Origin: Lachnospiraceae bacterium
GTDB lineage: Bacteria > Bacillota > Clostridia > Lachnospirales > Lachnospiraceae
Direction of reading: 5' to 3'
Assembly: GCA_017527205.1 (NCBI GenBank)
Contig: JAFXQK010000079.1
Coordinates: forward strand, 1-64,000
DNA: 64,000 bases
This document shows positions 45,566-54,478 of this stretch, piece after piece (the first letter of the stretch is position 1; the number at the start of each line of letters is the position of its first letter). The translations under genes were made by a program, and so were the position numbers. The notes beneath the pieces are model-generated. The model was not told where the DNA came from. It worked only from the letters and a program-made list of their open reading frames with translations, and did no database searches.

Positions 45566-45790
45566 ATGACTTTGCGGAACATTTGCGGTATTTTTGTGGT
45601 ACGATTTGCGGAACAAGTTAGCAAGGAATGTCATGAAAATCATGTCAGGGAGCGCGTAACCCATGTAATATACTCGGAACCTAATTCTGAGGGAAAGACA
45701 ATCGTGGAATGTCTTTTTCAGGGATTTGGAGGGGTCATGCCCTTGGTAGCTGCTACCATTGCTTTTTGTTATGTGGGAGGATATTTATGA
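45566..45790 (+). CDS. Possible 74-residue peptide overlapping the lipoprotein start
   Basis: The frame ends in ATGA at the start of the 45787 lipoprotein, and GGGCGGAT precedes its ATG. The C-terminus is hydrophobic after a Gly-Gly (FQGFGG, then VMPLVAATIAFCYVGGYL). It overlaps the putative arm-site repeats. It may be a small membrane peptide or chance. Confidence 0.3.
   Translation: MTLRNICGIFVVRFAEQVSKECHENHVRERVTHVIYSEPNSEGKTIVECLFQGFGGVMPLVAATIAFCYVGGYL
45571..45615 (+). repeat. TTTGCGGAACA direct repeats
   Basis: TTTGCGGAACA lies at 45571-45581 and 45605-45615, with TTTGCGGTATT at 45582-45592. Spaced direct repeats next to an att core are typical of tyrosine-recombinase arm sites. Confidence 0.5.
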
Positions 45791-47133
45791 AAAAGTGGAG
45801 AATGGTTTTGAGTTGTGTGTTGCTGGTCGTTTTATTAAGCTTGCTTGGCTGTGCTGGAAAGAAAGAAGAAAGCCGTTATCTGAATGTAGCTGAAGATAAT
45901 CAAGGGAAGAATGTTTTGAAACTAGCAGGAGTTTGTTTTGCTGATCATCCAGAAGTACAGGAGGCAGTTGCTGAGTTTAATGCGGTTCAAGATAAGGTAC
46001 AGATAGAATTACATGACTACATGGATGGAGTGGAAGATTATAGTGATGCCATAAGCAGGATGAATCTGGACATTATGAGAGGAAACATGCCAGACCTTCT
46101 CATGGTTTCTAGTCCCATTGATTCGTCCATATATGCCGGAAAAGGACTTTTATGTGATTTGTACGGTTTAATGAAAGATGATGGTGATTTTTCCAAAGAA
46201 ATGATTGTCTCATCTGTGTTGAGTTCTTACGAGGAAAATGGGAAACTGTATTCTCTTATGCCTGGATTTGCAATAAAAAGCGCATGGGGAAAAGCAAGTG
46301 AGCTGGGATCAAAGAACGGAAAATCTTTTCAGGAATTTAGGGATTTCCTGAAAGGGGGTAATGGCAAGCGAACTGTTAGCGGATTCTCCGCAGATGAATC
46401 TGCGCTAGTCGTATTGACCACCGTGCTAATGGATGACTTTATTGATTGGGAAAAGGGAGCCTGTTATTTTGACGGCGAGGAATTTTATCACTTGCTTGAT
46501 TTCTTATCAAAGGATTATAAACGCTATGAGTATGTTCCTTCGGGAAATGGATTTGTTAGGGACATATTAGACAATAAGGTGACAATTCTGTTTGGTGAAA
46601 TCTTCTGCGTTGGCGACTATCTTATTCAAAGACAACTTTATGGGAAAGATTTGGTGTTTCTGGGCATGCCGGCTGATTCGGGATCAGGAACTGCGTTATT
46701 TGCCGTTGGCGCAAGAATAGCTATTAGCAGTAAGACAAAAAATAAAGCGGCTGCATGGGATTTCCTGAAGTATTATTGTGAGAAAGATATGCCGAATCGT
46801 TCATATTTTCCGATTATGACTCAAAAGTTTGAATCCCAATTGAGATTATCGCAAGAAGTTATTACAATGAGCGATGAATTTGGTAACATGGTAGAGAAGC
46901 CTTTGGCATTCTACTTTGATGGAGTGCAAAATCACATGATTTATAAAGCAACAAAGAAAGAATGTGATGATTTGGTTTCTTTGGTACAGAGCGCGGACCG
47001 TAAATTTGAGTATCATCCGGAGATTATGAAAATCATTCAAGAAGAAGTAGGTAGCCTTATGTCTGGAGACAAATCTATTGAGGATATAAGTGAAGTTATT
47101 CAAAACAGAGTTGCGCTGTATTTAAAGGAATAA
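45787..47133 (+). CDS. Extracellular solute-binding-type lipoprotein
   Basis: The 448-residue protein has a lipobox SLLGC (Cys22) and the two-lobe fold of sugar-type solute-binding proteins (EFNAVQDKVQIELHDYMD, MPDLLMVSSP, WDFLKYYCEKDM). There are no permease or ATPase genes next to it. It is a shorter relative in type to the SBP half of the 41859 product. GGGAGGATATTT precedes the ATG. Confidence 0.82.
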   Translation: MKKWRMVLSCVLLVVLLSLLGCAGKKEESRYLNVAEDNQGKNVLKLAGVCFADHPEVQEAVAEFNAVQDKVQIELHDYMDGVEDYSDAISRMNLDIMRGNMPDLLMVSSPIDSSIYAGKGLLCDLYGLMKDDGDFSKEMIVSSVLSSYEENGKLYSLMPGFAIKSAWGKASELGSKNGKSFQEFRDFLKGGNGKRTVSGFSADESALVVLTTVLMDDFIDWEKGACYFDGEEFYHLLDFLSKDYKRYEYVPSGNGFVRDILDNKVTILFGEIFCVGDYLIQRQLYGKDLVFLGMPADSGSGTALFAVGARIAISSKTKNKAAAWDFLKYYCEKDMPNRSYFPIMTQKFESQLRLSQEVITMSDEFGNMVEKPLAFYFDGVQNHMIYKATKKECDDLVSLVQSADRKFEYHPEIMKIIQEEVGSLMSGDKSIEDISEVIQNRVALYLKE

Positions 47134-47144
47134 AAGAAAATATA

Positions 47145-47351
47145 TTGAAATCCATTGAGTACGGGTTCGGAGGCTTTGTGTATGTAGAAGCAATGGACGC
47201 CGAGATTTTGGAGCATTATCAAAAGAATTATGGCGCAGAGTTGTTTCCTTTTGGAGAGCCGCCTCACCCATATCGTTTTATTATCAATGAGGCAGTTATG
47301 AAACAGATAACGGAGGTATATGATTATGATGACTCGGATGAAGAAATCTGA
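47145..47351 (+). pseudogene. C-terminal remnant of a GNAT-like module protein
   Basis: The 68 residues match the end of the 44619 product: EILEHYQKNYGA against QLEEHYVNSFGA, and ITEVYDYDDSDEEI against IKEVYTYEWTDEEL. The N-terminal two thirds are missing; the lipoprotein stop codon lies 12 bases upstream. Confidence 0.68.
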
Positions 47352-47518
47352 ATGCAGAAGAATAGTGCGAGAGTATGTAGAGCGATATAATCCTTATGAA
47401 AAAAGCCTGCATTGGGATATAATATCGCAGAAATGTCGCGATATGCGAGAAAGAACAATCGGAAAATATCAGAGCTGACGCAGGAAGAAGCTGCGATGTT
47501 TGTCGTTAAATGAGATCT
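47326..47518 (+). pseudogene. Frameshifted small partner gene
   Basis: An ATG after CGGAGGT overlaps the end of the GNAT remnant, just as in the intact module. The first 32 codons (MMTRMKKSECRRIV...) run into a wrong frame near 47425. The other frame continues with SRYARKNNRKISELTQEE to a stop at 47518, resembling the end of the 62-residue partner. Confidence 0.5.
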
Positions 47519-47526
47519 GTACAAGG

Positions 47527-47764
47527 ATTGATTACAAGGCTCTTTTGAAGTATGCGAAAGAAAAGGGCGTGTAACCTTGCAATCTGGAGAAAGAAGAATA
47601 AGAGAAATTTGTCATTCACTCGTAGCAATCTAAATGAGAGCATGTCAACAAAATCATATAAAACGCATTGGAATGTATGGAATATACGGAATGTCCATAC
47701 AAAATATATGTAAAAAAGAATTTGTTTACTACAAGATATAGTTGCTCTTATCGAATGGGAATAA
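47527..47764 (+). repeat. Direct repeat, copy B, with decayed partner gene
   Basis: This copy of 45225-45478 contains a second partner-gene tail (IDYKALLKYAKEKGV) broken by two stop codons (to about 47628). The 9-mer iterons (47670-47696) follow, then the att-like core. Confidence 0.85.
47750..47764 (+). repeat. guaA-like att core, copy 3
   Basis: ATCGAATGGGAATAA still encodes IEWE-stop. The 35 bases from here match those from 63771 closely, including the terminator start. Confidence 0.6.
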
Positions 47765-47772
47765 GACCATTT

Positions 47773-47804
47773 TCCCGCGAACCCTTATAAATGCGGGGTT
47801 TTTT
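47773..47804 (+). terminator. Terminator after att copy 3
   Basis: CCCGC (47774-47778) pairs with GCGGG (47793-47797), with a six-T run following. It is a decayed form of the longer hairpin at 63794. Confidence 0.65.
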
Positions 47805-47806
47805 AC

Positions 47807-47835
47807 TTGACTTATTGGAAGAAGTATGATAAATA
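47807..47835 (+). promoter_or_regulatory. Promoter of the BlaI/BlaR-like pair
   Basis: TTGACT (47807-47812), 17 bases, TAAATA (47830-47835). Confidence 0.6.
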
Positions 47836-47838
47836 TAT

Positions 47839-47856
47839 GGTAATAGAATTGTTACC
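47839..47856 (+). promoter_or_regulatory. Candidate BlaI-type operator
   Basis: GGTAATAGAATTGTTACC is an 18-bp dyad lying just after the -10 box and before the BlaI-like gene, where an autorepressor should bind. Confidence 0.5.
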
Positions 47857-47872
47857 AATTAAGGAGAAAAAG

Positions 47873-48250
47873 ATGAACACGATAACAGAATCTGAATCGA
47901 TCATTATGGAATTGTTATGGGAAAATGGACAGATGTCCGTCATGCAGATTGTGCAGGCATTGGAGCAAAGCAGGGGATGGTCGAAGCACACGATTATTTC
48001 CTTCCTCAAGCGCATGGAAGCAAAAGGAACGGTGACCTATCAGATGCGTGGAAGGACGAGGTTGTATTCTGCGACAGTAGAGAAGGACAAGGTGATAGTC
48101 GATGAAACCAAGAATTTTGCCAATAAGTTTTTTGGCGGTAAATTTGGAGTCATGGCATCTTATTTTTTGAATAATGCTGAGCTTTCCAACGAGGAAGTGG
48201 ATGAACTCTGGAAGTTAATAAACAACATGAAGGAGAAACGAAATGAATGA
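47873..48250 (+). CDS. BlaI/MecI-family repressor
   Basis: The 125-residue winged-helix protein matches BlaI: ITESESIIMELLWENG, then WSKHTIISFLKRMEAKG and the dimerisation tail. In known systems it is cleaved after signalling by its BlaR partner. AAGGAG precedes the ATG at 47873; the frame opens at 47807. It overlaps the next gene by eight bases. Confidence 0.9.
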   Translation: MNTITESESIIMELLWENGQMSVMQIVQALEQSRGWSKHTIISFLKRMEAKGTVTYQMRGRTRLYSATVEKDKVIVDETKNFANKFFGGKFGVMASYFLNNAELSNEEVDELWKLINNMKEKRNE

Positions 48251-50567
48251 TATTTTGGCGGTTTCCATAGAATTAGCCATTATGATTTTTGTTATATTAG
48301 TAATTCGTAAGTTGTTTTGGAAAAGATGCAATCCAAACATCATATATTTTCTTTGGCTTTTTGTGATGGTTCGCACATTAATTCCCATTCACCTTACGTT
48401 AGAGGTTCCGCTAAAAGAACAAGAAGAACGTCTGACTACGGTTTTCACCATGACAAAGGAAGACCAGACACCGATTTCAAATCTTATAGAGCCTGAGAAG
48501 GAGATAAGCGCATCCCAAATAAGTGATCAAGGAAGGATGGTTGCGATTCCTGCAACACAAGCAGACTTGAACCCGACTGATACAGCCGAAGACCTTCGAA
48601 CGCAATCCAAACAGATACCACGATTCCAACTTGCAGACATATGTAAGTCCATATGGATTTTTGGTTGTCTTGCATTTGTGGCTTATTTTTTCATCGTTAA
48701 TCATTTGTTTCAAAAGCGCATGCTGAAAAAAAGGGTGGGAGAAACAGACACGGGAATTCCCATTTATGAAACGGATCACGTCAATGGACTGATTGGCTTG
48801 TTTCGACCTAAAATATTGATAAGCTCCGAGGTGATTGGACAGCCAGAACGGGAGAAGTATGTCATTATGCACGAGAGCGAGCACTACCTCGCGTTGGATA
48901 ATTTATGGCTTCTTATCAAAAACATTTGTCTTGCACTGCAATGGTTTAATCCCTTTATGTGGATTGCATATTTTACCATTGCGGAGGATTGTGAGCTGGC
49001 ATGTGACGACAGGGTCATTCAAAAACTGTCGTTTCAGGAAAGAAAGCAATATGCAGAGCTTTTACTGATGCTTTCCACTCAGAGGAAAAGCGTAGTGACC
49101 GCGTCCATGATGGCTCAAGAAGGGAGGAGTACCGTGAAAAAGAGAATTATGAGCATGTTCACCACAAAGAAAAGATTTCGATTCTCTTGGCTGATTCTTG
49201 TGATGCTTTCCATTACGGTGATTGTAAGCGTACATATTTCAGCGAAAGCAAATTTGAAAACTGCTTCCGTGATCCAGAACGAATCAATCAAGGAACCTTC
49301 GGTGGAGCCGCAGACAACGGAAATGCAGGCTGACATGTATAAGCTATATACGGAGGATGCAAGCATTCTTGCCAGTCAGGAAAGTGAGGAGCTGGAAGCC
49401 TGCTACTGTACGGAAGTCAATCGTGGAGGAAGTCATTTTTGGATTGATGAAAATGGTACCTTATGGGGGCAGGGCTATAACCAATATGGGGAGTTAAGGA
49501 GCTTTTCTGAATGGGGAAGCCGCTTCGTAGATCCAGTGAAAATTGCTGATGATGTAATTCACGTGGATTATTCAGGGGAATATTTTTTGATTTACCTGAC
49601 GAGGGAGCATAAGCTATATGGGCTTGGAGGGAATGCTGCTGGCATTTTGGATGAGAATGCGCCGAACGATTATAATTGCGTATACATGCATGGCATTTCG
49701 GAACCCGCGTTATTAATGGAGAAGGTTGCATATGCAAGGTGCGGATATACTACCATTCTGGCATTGCTTCAAAACGGCGAGGTATGGCAGCTGGGGAATG
49801 ATTTCTTCGCTCCCTTTTATGAAGAAACCTATGTGAAACCGCGACTTATTATGTCGGGTGCCAGATATGTGGCAAGCTGTTTTCACACGCACGCGGTCAT
49901 TGATGAAAACAATGCATTATGGACATGGGGCTCTAATGAATTCGGGCAGTGCGGCATCAATGAAGCCTGTGATTGGGTGGATGCTCCTCGCAAGGTAATG
50001 GAAAATGTTTCCTTGGCGTGGCTTGGAAAAGCTGGCTTCTGTGACCAAGGCGCCATCGACAGAAAAGACATTCTGATTGTGAGACAAAAGGAAGGAAGCA
50101 TATGGGGATGTGGCGAAGGCCTTAGTCGTGACCTTCAGGAGATCAGCTTGGAAGGGTATTATGAAGTTTCCCTCAAAGACATTAGCTTTACCTGGACCAA
50201 GGAGGATATTGCAAGGTTCTTGAAGGAAAACCAGATTGATTATTATGAAAGCATAACCTATGAGAAGGGTTTGGATCTCTATCGCGCAAACCATAATAAA
50301 TGGGTATTCATATTCGATGAAAAAGGCATTCTGGTACAAATCCGTAGTGACATTAATGATGAAATGATGGGACAGGTGAACCTGATCAATGGTGACGGAT
50401 TGGAAAAGGTGGTACAGGTCTACGGAAATCAGTATAAAAGAACTGACATATTGGAAAATTACTATGAAATCCAATATGATATGGGTGATTTTTCCTTTAC
50501 TGTGTGTTTGTATACTGATTTAGGCTGCGGGTGTTTTTATAAAACTAGAAGAGGTTTGAAAGAGTAG
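48243..50567 (+). CDS. BlaR-type M56 metalloprotease with RCC1-like sensor
   Basis: The 774-residue protein has four membrane helices and an M56 protease domain with HESEH (210-214) and ELACDD (Glu251 region). In BlaR1 and MecR1 an extracellular penicillin-binding domain follows the last helix. Here, after the helix at about 314-331, residues 395-640 hold about five RCC1-like blades (ENGTLWGQGYNQYG, NGEVWQLGNDF, NNALWTWGSNEFGQCG, GSIWGCGEG). The C-terminal 120 residues are unassigned. It should sense an extracellular ligand other than a beta-lactam and release the BlaI-like repressor. Confidence 0.82.
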   Translation: MNDILAVSIELAIMIFVILVIRKLFWKRCNPNIIYFLWLFVMVRTLIPIHLTLEVPLKEQEERLTTVFTMTKEDQTPISNLIEPEKEISASQISDQGRMVAIPATQADLNPTDTAEDLRTQSKQIPRFQLADICKSIWIFGCLAFVAYFFIVNHLFQKRMLKKRVGETDTGIPIYETDHVNGLIGLFRPKILISSEVIGQPEREKYVIMHESEHYLALDNLWLLIKNICLALQWFNPFMWIAYFTIAEDCELACDDRVIQKLSFQERKQYAELLLMLSTQRKSVVTASMMAQEGRSTVKKRIMSMFTTKKRFRFSWLILVMLSITVIVSVHISAKANLKTASVIQNESIKEPSVEPQTTEMQADMYKLYTEDASILASQESEELEACYCTEVNRGGSHFWIDENGTLWGQGYNQYGELRSFSEWGSRFVDPVKIADDVIHVDYSGEYFLIYLTREHKLYGLGGNAAGILDENAPNDYNCVYMHGISEPALLMEKVAYARCGYTTILALLQNGEVWQLGNDFFAPFYEETYVKPRLIMSGARYVASCFHTHAVIDENNALWTWGSNEFGQCGINEACDWVDAPRKVMENVSLAWLGKAGFCDQGAIDRKDILIVRQKEGSIWGCGEGLSRDLQEISLEGYYEVSLKDISFTWTKEDIARFLKENQIDYYESITYEKGLDLYRANHNKWVFIFDEKGILVQIRSDINDEMMGQVNLINGDGLEKVVQVYGNQYKRTDILENYYEIQYDMGDFSFTVCLYTDLGCGCFYKTRRGLKE

Positions 50568-50808
50568 AAAGGGGTCAACAAACAAAAACAATGAATAAGT
50601 AAGAAACCAATGTGAATAATCATCATGTAGCACGATCGTTTATTGTGATACAGAAGGCGCTTTGGTTATGTATAGATATGACAAAGAAAAAACTATGGAA
50701 ACTTGCTGTTAATTTATGTAATGCTAGAATTTATCCATTTTTGCTGAGATATGCAAGATTAAAAGCCTAGAATTTACTATAATGTTTAATTACACAAGGA
50801 AATATTAC

Positions 50809-52551
50809 ATGATAAAGATAATTATGATTTTATGCATTTTAATGCTTGGAGGATGTGCTCAATCAAGAGGATTGAATGTATTTGAAGAAGATGAAAGTAC
50901 TTATGAATCCATGGAAGCAGATGTCAACAATTTCAGCGATTTAAATACAAAGGCTGTAGAAGATGATGACTGCGCAGTAGTAAAAACACTGAAATATCGT
51001 GCTGATTCTGAAACGGAATTTACAGTAATCTGTTATGAAAATAATCTTCAAAAGGACGGAATTAGAGTTGAGGTTGGCATAGATTCAGGAGAGAAATGGC
51101 AAAGTGTTGATTCTGAGTTCCTGTTTTCTGAAAAATACTTGGGGACTGCTCCTCGAAACATGAGAGAAAAGAATTGTTTGGATGTGGAAATTGTATTGAG
51201 AGATAAACAAGATAAATTGAGATTTGTATATGAAGAAGATCAAAATAATAAAATGTATTTAGATGTTGTTTGGATAAATAATCAATGGGTAATTGATTCA
51301 TTATCTATCCATGAAGGCATATGCTTTTGGCAAATGGATGGATATATTGATCCGACGGATTTACAATTTTCCGATTGGAAAACTGCTTATTTATGGATTA
51401 TAAATGAATGGAAAGGAATTTCTACTGAAAAGAAGCCTGTTATTAGCTTATATGATTTTGATGAAAATCAAATTCCAGAATTATTAGTGACAGATCAGCT
51501 AGATAATCTGCATCTTTTTAGATACAAAGATGAAAGGATATTTCAGATTGATGAATGGGCAACTGACGGAACAATATACATGTGGGAAGGAATAGTTGCA
51601 ACTGCGCAGAAAAATGAATGTCGTTTTTTACGGTATGTAAATGGAGATTATCATTTTGGAATATATGATTATTATAGCAATATGCCACCGCTAATAGATT
51701 ATGCTTATCAGTATAATATAGAGCATGAATACTTAGATAATATGTTTAATGATTTATTTCCGTTATATATTTATTTCTTAAATAATAACGAGAATAAGAA
51801 AGAAGATAATTCTTGCATGAAAATGGAAGAATGGGATGATATAAAAGGAGAACATGAGTTTTTAGAAGTTATAGACGTAGAATATCTGGAGGACTACTCA
51901 GAATATAACAAGAAATTTGGCATAGAAGTGTATGAGCGTAACTGTATGGAAGATAATCTTATATGTAACTATCGATCGGGACGAATTCGTAATAATATAT
52001 TTGCGGATATTTTAGTGGAAGATCAATGCGGAAATCTTATTCAACAAATTAACTATCACTATTGGCTCAGGAGTGCTTCTAGTCTATTTTGGGGAAATGG
52101 AGAAAAGAGGTATGAAGTGTTTTTGTCAGATGTTAATGAAGATGATTATAAGGATATATGGATATCATTAGGCTGGGATGAAAAAACAAAAGGCTATGGA
52201 TGTTTTGTATATGATCAAATCAGTAATCAATATTTGAGAATAGATGGATTCGAAAAAATAATGTGTCCCAGGGTGATGCCTGGTGGAATTCGCCTTTGCG
52301 ATATACATTATCCGTTAATTAGTAAATACATCCTCAATAAAGCTGACAACAAGTGGATTGTTGAACTAGAGGGAACTTTATTTCAAGAAAGACAGGAAAT
52401 TAGCGACACTACATTTGAAGAAAGCATTCCTTTATACACAGAATATCATTATGAGAACGGAGAGATTATTTATTCTCGTGAACATATTCCTTTTGAATAC
52501 ATTGATTTAAGGTTTTGGAATTATGATGTTAGTGAGTTGATTGAAGAATGA
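50809..52551 (+). CDS. AT-rich lipoprotein, unknown
   Basis: The 580-residue protein has a lipobox MLGGC (Cys16). Two acidic loops resemble FG-GAP or EF-hand-like repeats (LYDFDENQIPELLV and LSDVNEDDYKDIW). AAGGAAA precedes the ATG at 50809. The codons are visibly AT-richer than those of its neighbours, a sign of transfer. The 241 bp before it hold no gene. Function unknown; location is the outer face of the membrane. Confidence 0.75.
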   Translation: MIKIIMILCILMLGGCAQSRGLNVFEEDESTYESMEADVNNFSDLNTKAVEDDDCAVVKTLKYRADSETEFTVICYENNLQKDGIRVEVGIDSGEKWQSVDSEFLFSEKYLGTAPRNMREKNCLDVEIVLRDKQDKLRFVYEEDQNNKMYLDVVWINNQWVIDSLSIHEGICFWQMDGYIDPTDLQFSDWKTAYLWIINEWKGISTEKKPVISLYDFDENQIPELLVTDQLDNLHLFRYKDERIFQIDEWATDGTIYMWEGIVATAQKNECRFLRYVNGDYHFGIYDYYSNMPPLIDYAYQYNIEHEYLDNMFNDLFPLYIYFLNNNENKKEDNSCMKMEEWDDIKGEHEFLEVIDVEYLEDYSEYNKKFGIEVYERNCMEDNLICNYRSGRIRNNIFADILVEDQCGNLIQQINYHYWLRSASSLFWGNGEKRYEVFLSDVNEDDYKDIWISLGWDEKTKGYGCFVYDQISNQYLRIDGFEKIMCPRVMPGGIRLCDIHYPLISKYILNKADNKWIVELEGTLFQERQEISDTTFEESIPLYTEYHYENGEIIYSREHIPFEYIDLRFWNYDVSELIEE

Positions 52552-52815
52552 TAAAACTCGGGAAATAATTTGATATTATTATTTCAGTTAAGTCATTGGT
52601 GATTATTCATCCCATCTTTTAGCTTATGCAATGATATACATCAGCTTGTGAATTTAGTAAAAACACAATGGCTTTTTATGTTTGTATGTGTTTTCATTGA
52701 AAACAAATGCTACTTATAGTAGGATTTTTATGTAAAGAAACAGTTAATCCATGGATTCACCTGCTACTATATAGAGAAGCCCAAAAAGGTCGAATGGAGG
52801 AAAAGATTTAAGCCT

Positions 52816-54225
52816 ATGAAACACAAGCGTTTAAACCGAGACGGATGGGGATTTTCTTATTATCCGTACTATCAAATGCGAATTGATGACGAGTTGTTCC
52901 ATGGGATGGCTTGCCTGATTAAGCTTACCGATGGCGAAAATAATTATTGGGCGACTCCCAAGGCCGGCAGGATTCAGGTCACGGGTGCCGGAATGAGCTG
53001 GTTGGAATTGGTACCGGATGACACCTCCAGAGTTATCACGATTATGTACTTCCCTGAGGGGACGCATGACAATGAGAGGTATCATTATCCGACACCTGCG
53101 GATCAGAGATTTAGGCCGTCCATTTATTACGTAGATATCACCGAGGGCATCATATATGACGACTATGGGGTTGCCACGTACATTGATAAATACCTTGACG
53201 TGATATTCACTCCCGAAGGAGACGTCAAGATTGATGACAGAGACGAGCTTGATGCTGCTTACGCTTCAGGCGAGCTGACGAGGCAGCAGTATGACACAGC
53301 CTTGCAGGAGTGTGACCTCATTTTAAAAGAGTATTGCGAGGACATTCCAAGAACTGGTGCGTGGTGCGCTAAGATCAGAGATATGGTGGAAGAAAGAATC
53401 AAAGCAGGCGAGCCAATAAAGCCATGCAAAGAAGTTTTGGAACTTCATAACAGCAAACTTTACAAAATTACGTCTCAATTTGTAGAACAGTCTCGGAAAA
53501 TACTTGGTGATAACTTAACTGGCGTTTATCTTCACGGCTCAGCCGTAATGGGATGTTACAATCCTGACAAGAGCGACATCGACCTAATCGTTGTGGTTAA
53601 TGAGTGCCTATCCGATGACATCAAAAGAAAATTCATGGAAGCGGTTGTAGCCCTAAATGAAGAGGGCCCTGCCAAAGGGATTGAGATGAGTATCGTCACG
53701 AAAGCGGTATGCAATCCGTTCGTTTATCCAACGCCTTTTGAACTGCATTTCTCTGTAATGCACGTTGGATGGTACAAGGACAATCCCGAGGACTACGTAA
53801 GAAAGATGAACGGAACCGACGCTGACTTGGCGGCGCATTTTACGGTGATCAAGAAGCGTGGCAAGTGCTTGTATGGTGCTCCGATCGATGAAATTTTTGG
53901 GAAAGTGCCACAAGCCGATTACATGGACTCTATTTGGAAGGATATTGCGGAGGCGGAGGAAGAAATCACAGAGAATCCAATGTATCTTATCTTGAACCTT
54001 GCAAGGGTGTTGGCGTATACCCAAGAGGGTGCTGTCCTTTCCAAGAAAGAGGGCGGCGAGTGGGCGCTTAAATCTTTGCCGGAGACATATCATTGTTTGA
54101 TAGAAGCTGCCTTGAGAGAGTATGCAGAGGGCGCGGACGTATCCTATGACATGAAACTGGCGAAAGACTATGCCAGATATATGGTGGAACAAATCACAAG
54201 AGAAAAAGAAAATCTTAACAAATAA
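52816..54225 (+). CDS. DUF402 / aminoglycoside-nucleotidyltransferase fusion
   Basis: The 469-residue protein joins an N-terminal DUF402 domain (about 1-190; MKHKRLNRDGWG, VDITEGIIYDDYG, DRDELDAAYASGELT) to an AadA-like ANT(3'')-type domain (about 205-469). The latter has LHGSAVMG (GS at 241-242), SDIDLIVV (Asp254, Asp256) and a DUF4111-like tail (HFTVIKKRGKCLYG, LILNLARVLAYTQEG). Each domain is usually a separate protein. The ATG follows GGAGGAAAAG at some distance. The 264 bp upstream hold no gene. Confidence 0.78.
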   Translation: MKHKRLNRDGWGFSYYPYYQMRIDDELFHGMACLIKLTDGENNYWATPKAGRIQVTGAGMSWLELVPDDTSRVITIMYFPEGTHDNERYHYPTPADQRFRPSIYYVDITEGIIYDDYGVATYIDKYLDVIFTPEGDVKIDDRDELDAAYASGELTRQQYDTALQECDLILKEYCEDIPRTGAWCAKIRDMVEERIKAGEPIKPCKEVLELHNSKLYKITSQFVEQSRKILGDNLTGVYLHGSAVMGCYNPDKSDIDLIVVVNECLSDDIKRKFMEAVVALNEEGPAKGIEMSIVTKAVCNPFVYPTPFELHFSVMHVGWYKDNPEDYVRKMNGTDADLAAHFTVIKKRGKCLYGAPIDEIFGKVPQADYMDSIWKDIAEAEEEITENPMYLILNLARVLAYTQEGAVLSKKEGGEWALKSLPETYHCLIEAALREYAEGADVSYDMKLAKDYARYMVEQITREKENLNK

Positions 54226-54240
54226 AGGAAATAAGAAGTG

Positions 54241-54288
54241 CTTGCAACTCTGCGGTTGACACATTGCAAGCCGCAGATAGTGTGCCAA
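54241..54288 (+). other. Interleaved inverted repeats after the fusion gene
   Basis: CTTGCAA (54241) pairs with TTGCAAG (54264), CTGCGG (54250) with CCGCAG (54271), and TTGACACA (54256) with TGTGCCAA (54281, one mismatch). The pairs are interleaved, so they form either alternative hairpins or a compact pseudoknot. Confidence 0.5.
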
Positions 54289-54300
54289 TGTTAGCTAGCG

Positions 54301-54329
54301 TTGAAAATAAGCGCTATTTATGGTAAAAT
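54301..54329 (+). promoter_or_regulatory. Promoter with GCTAGCG extension, copy 2
   Basis: TTGAAA (54301-54306), 17 bases, TAAAAT (54324-54329). It shares AGCTAGCG, the ATGGTAAAATA block and ATCT after it with the promoter at 44559. Confidence 0.62.
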
Positions 54330-54478
54330 AGATCTTGGATTATTGCGTAAAAACAATTCTAAAGCAGTGGAAGAATGTTCGCATTGATATGCTCCCTAAA
54401 GAGTTAGTTGCTGGCGTAGGGAAGGACTGAGGGTAACATATCATGCTATCAGGAGCGAGTGAAAAAGGAGGGCCGCAT

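Noticed and set aside
41859-47133. ABC sugar importers from the two solute-binding lipoproteins
   Set aside because: No permease or ATPase gene is linked to either, so import function is not supported.
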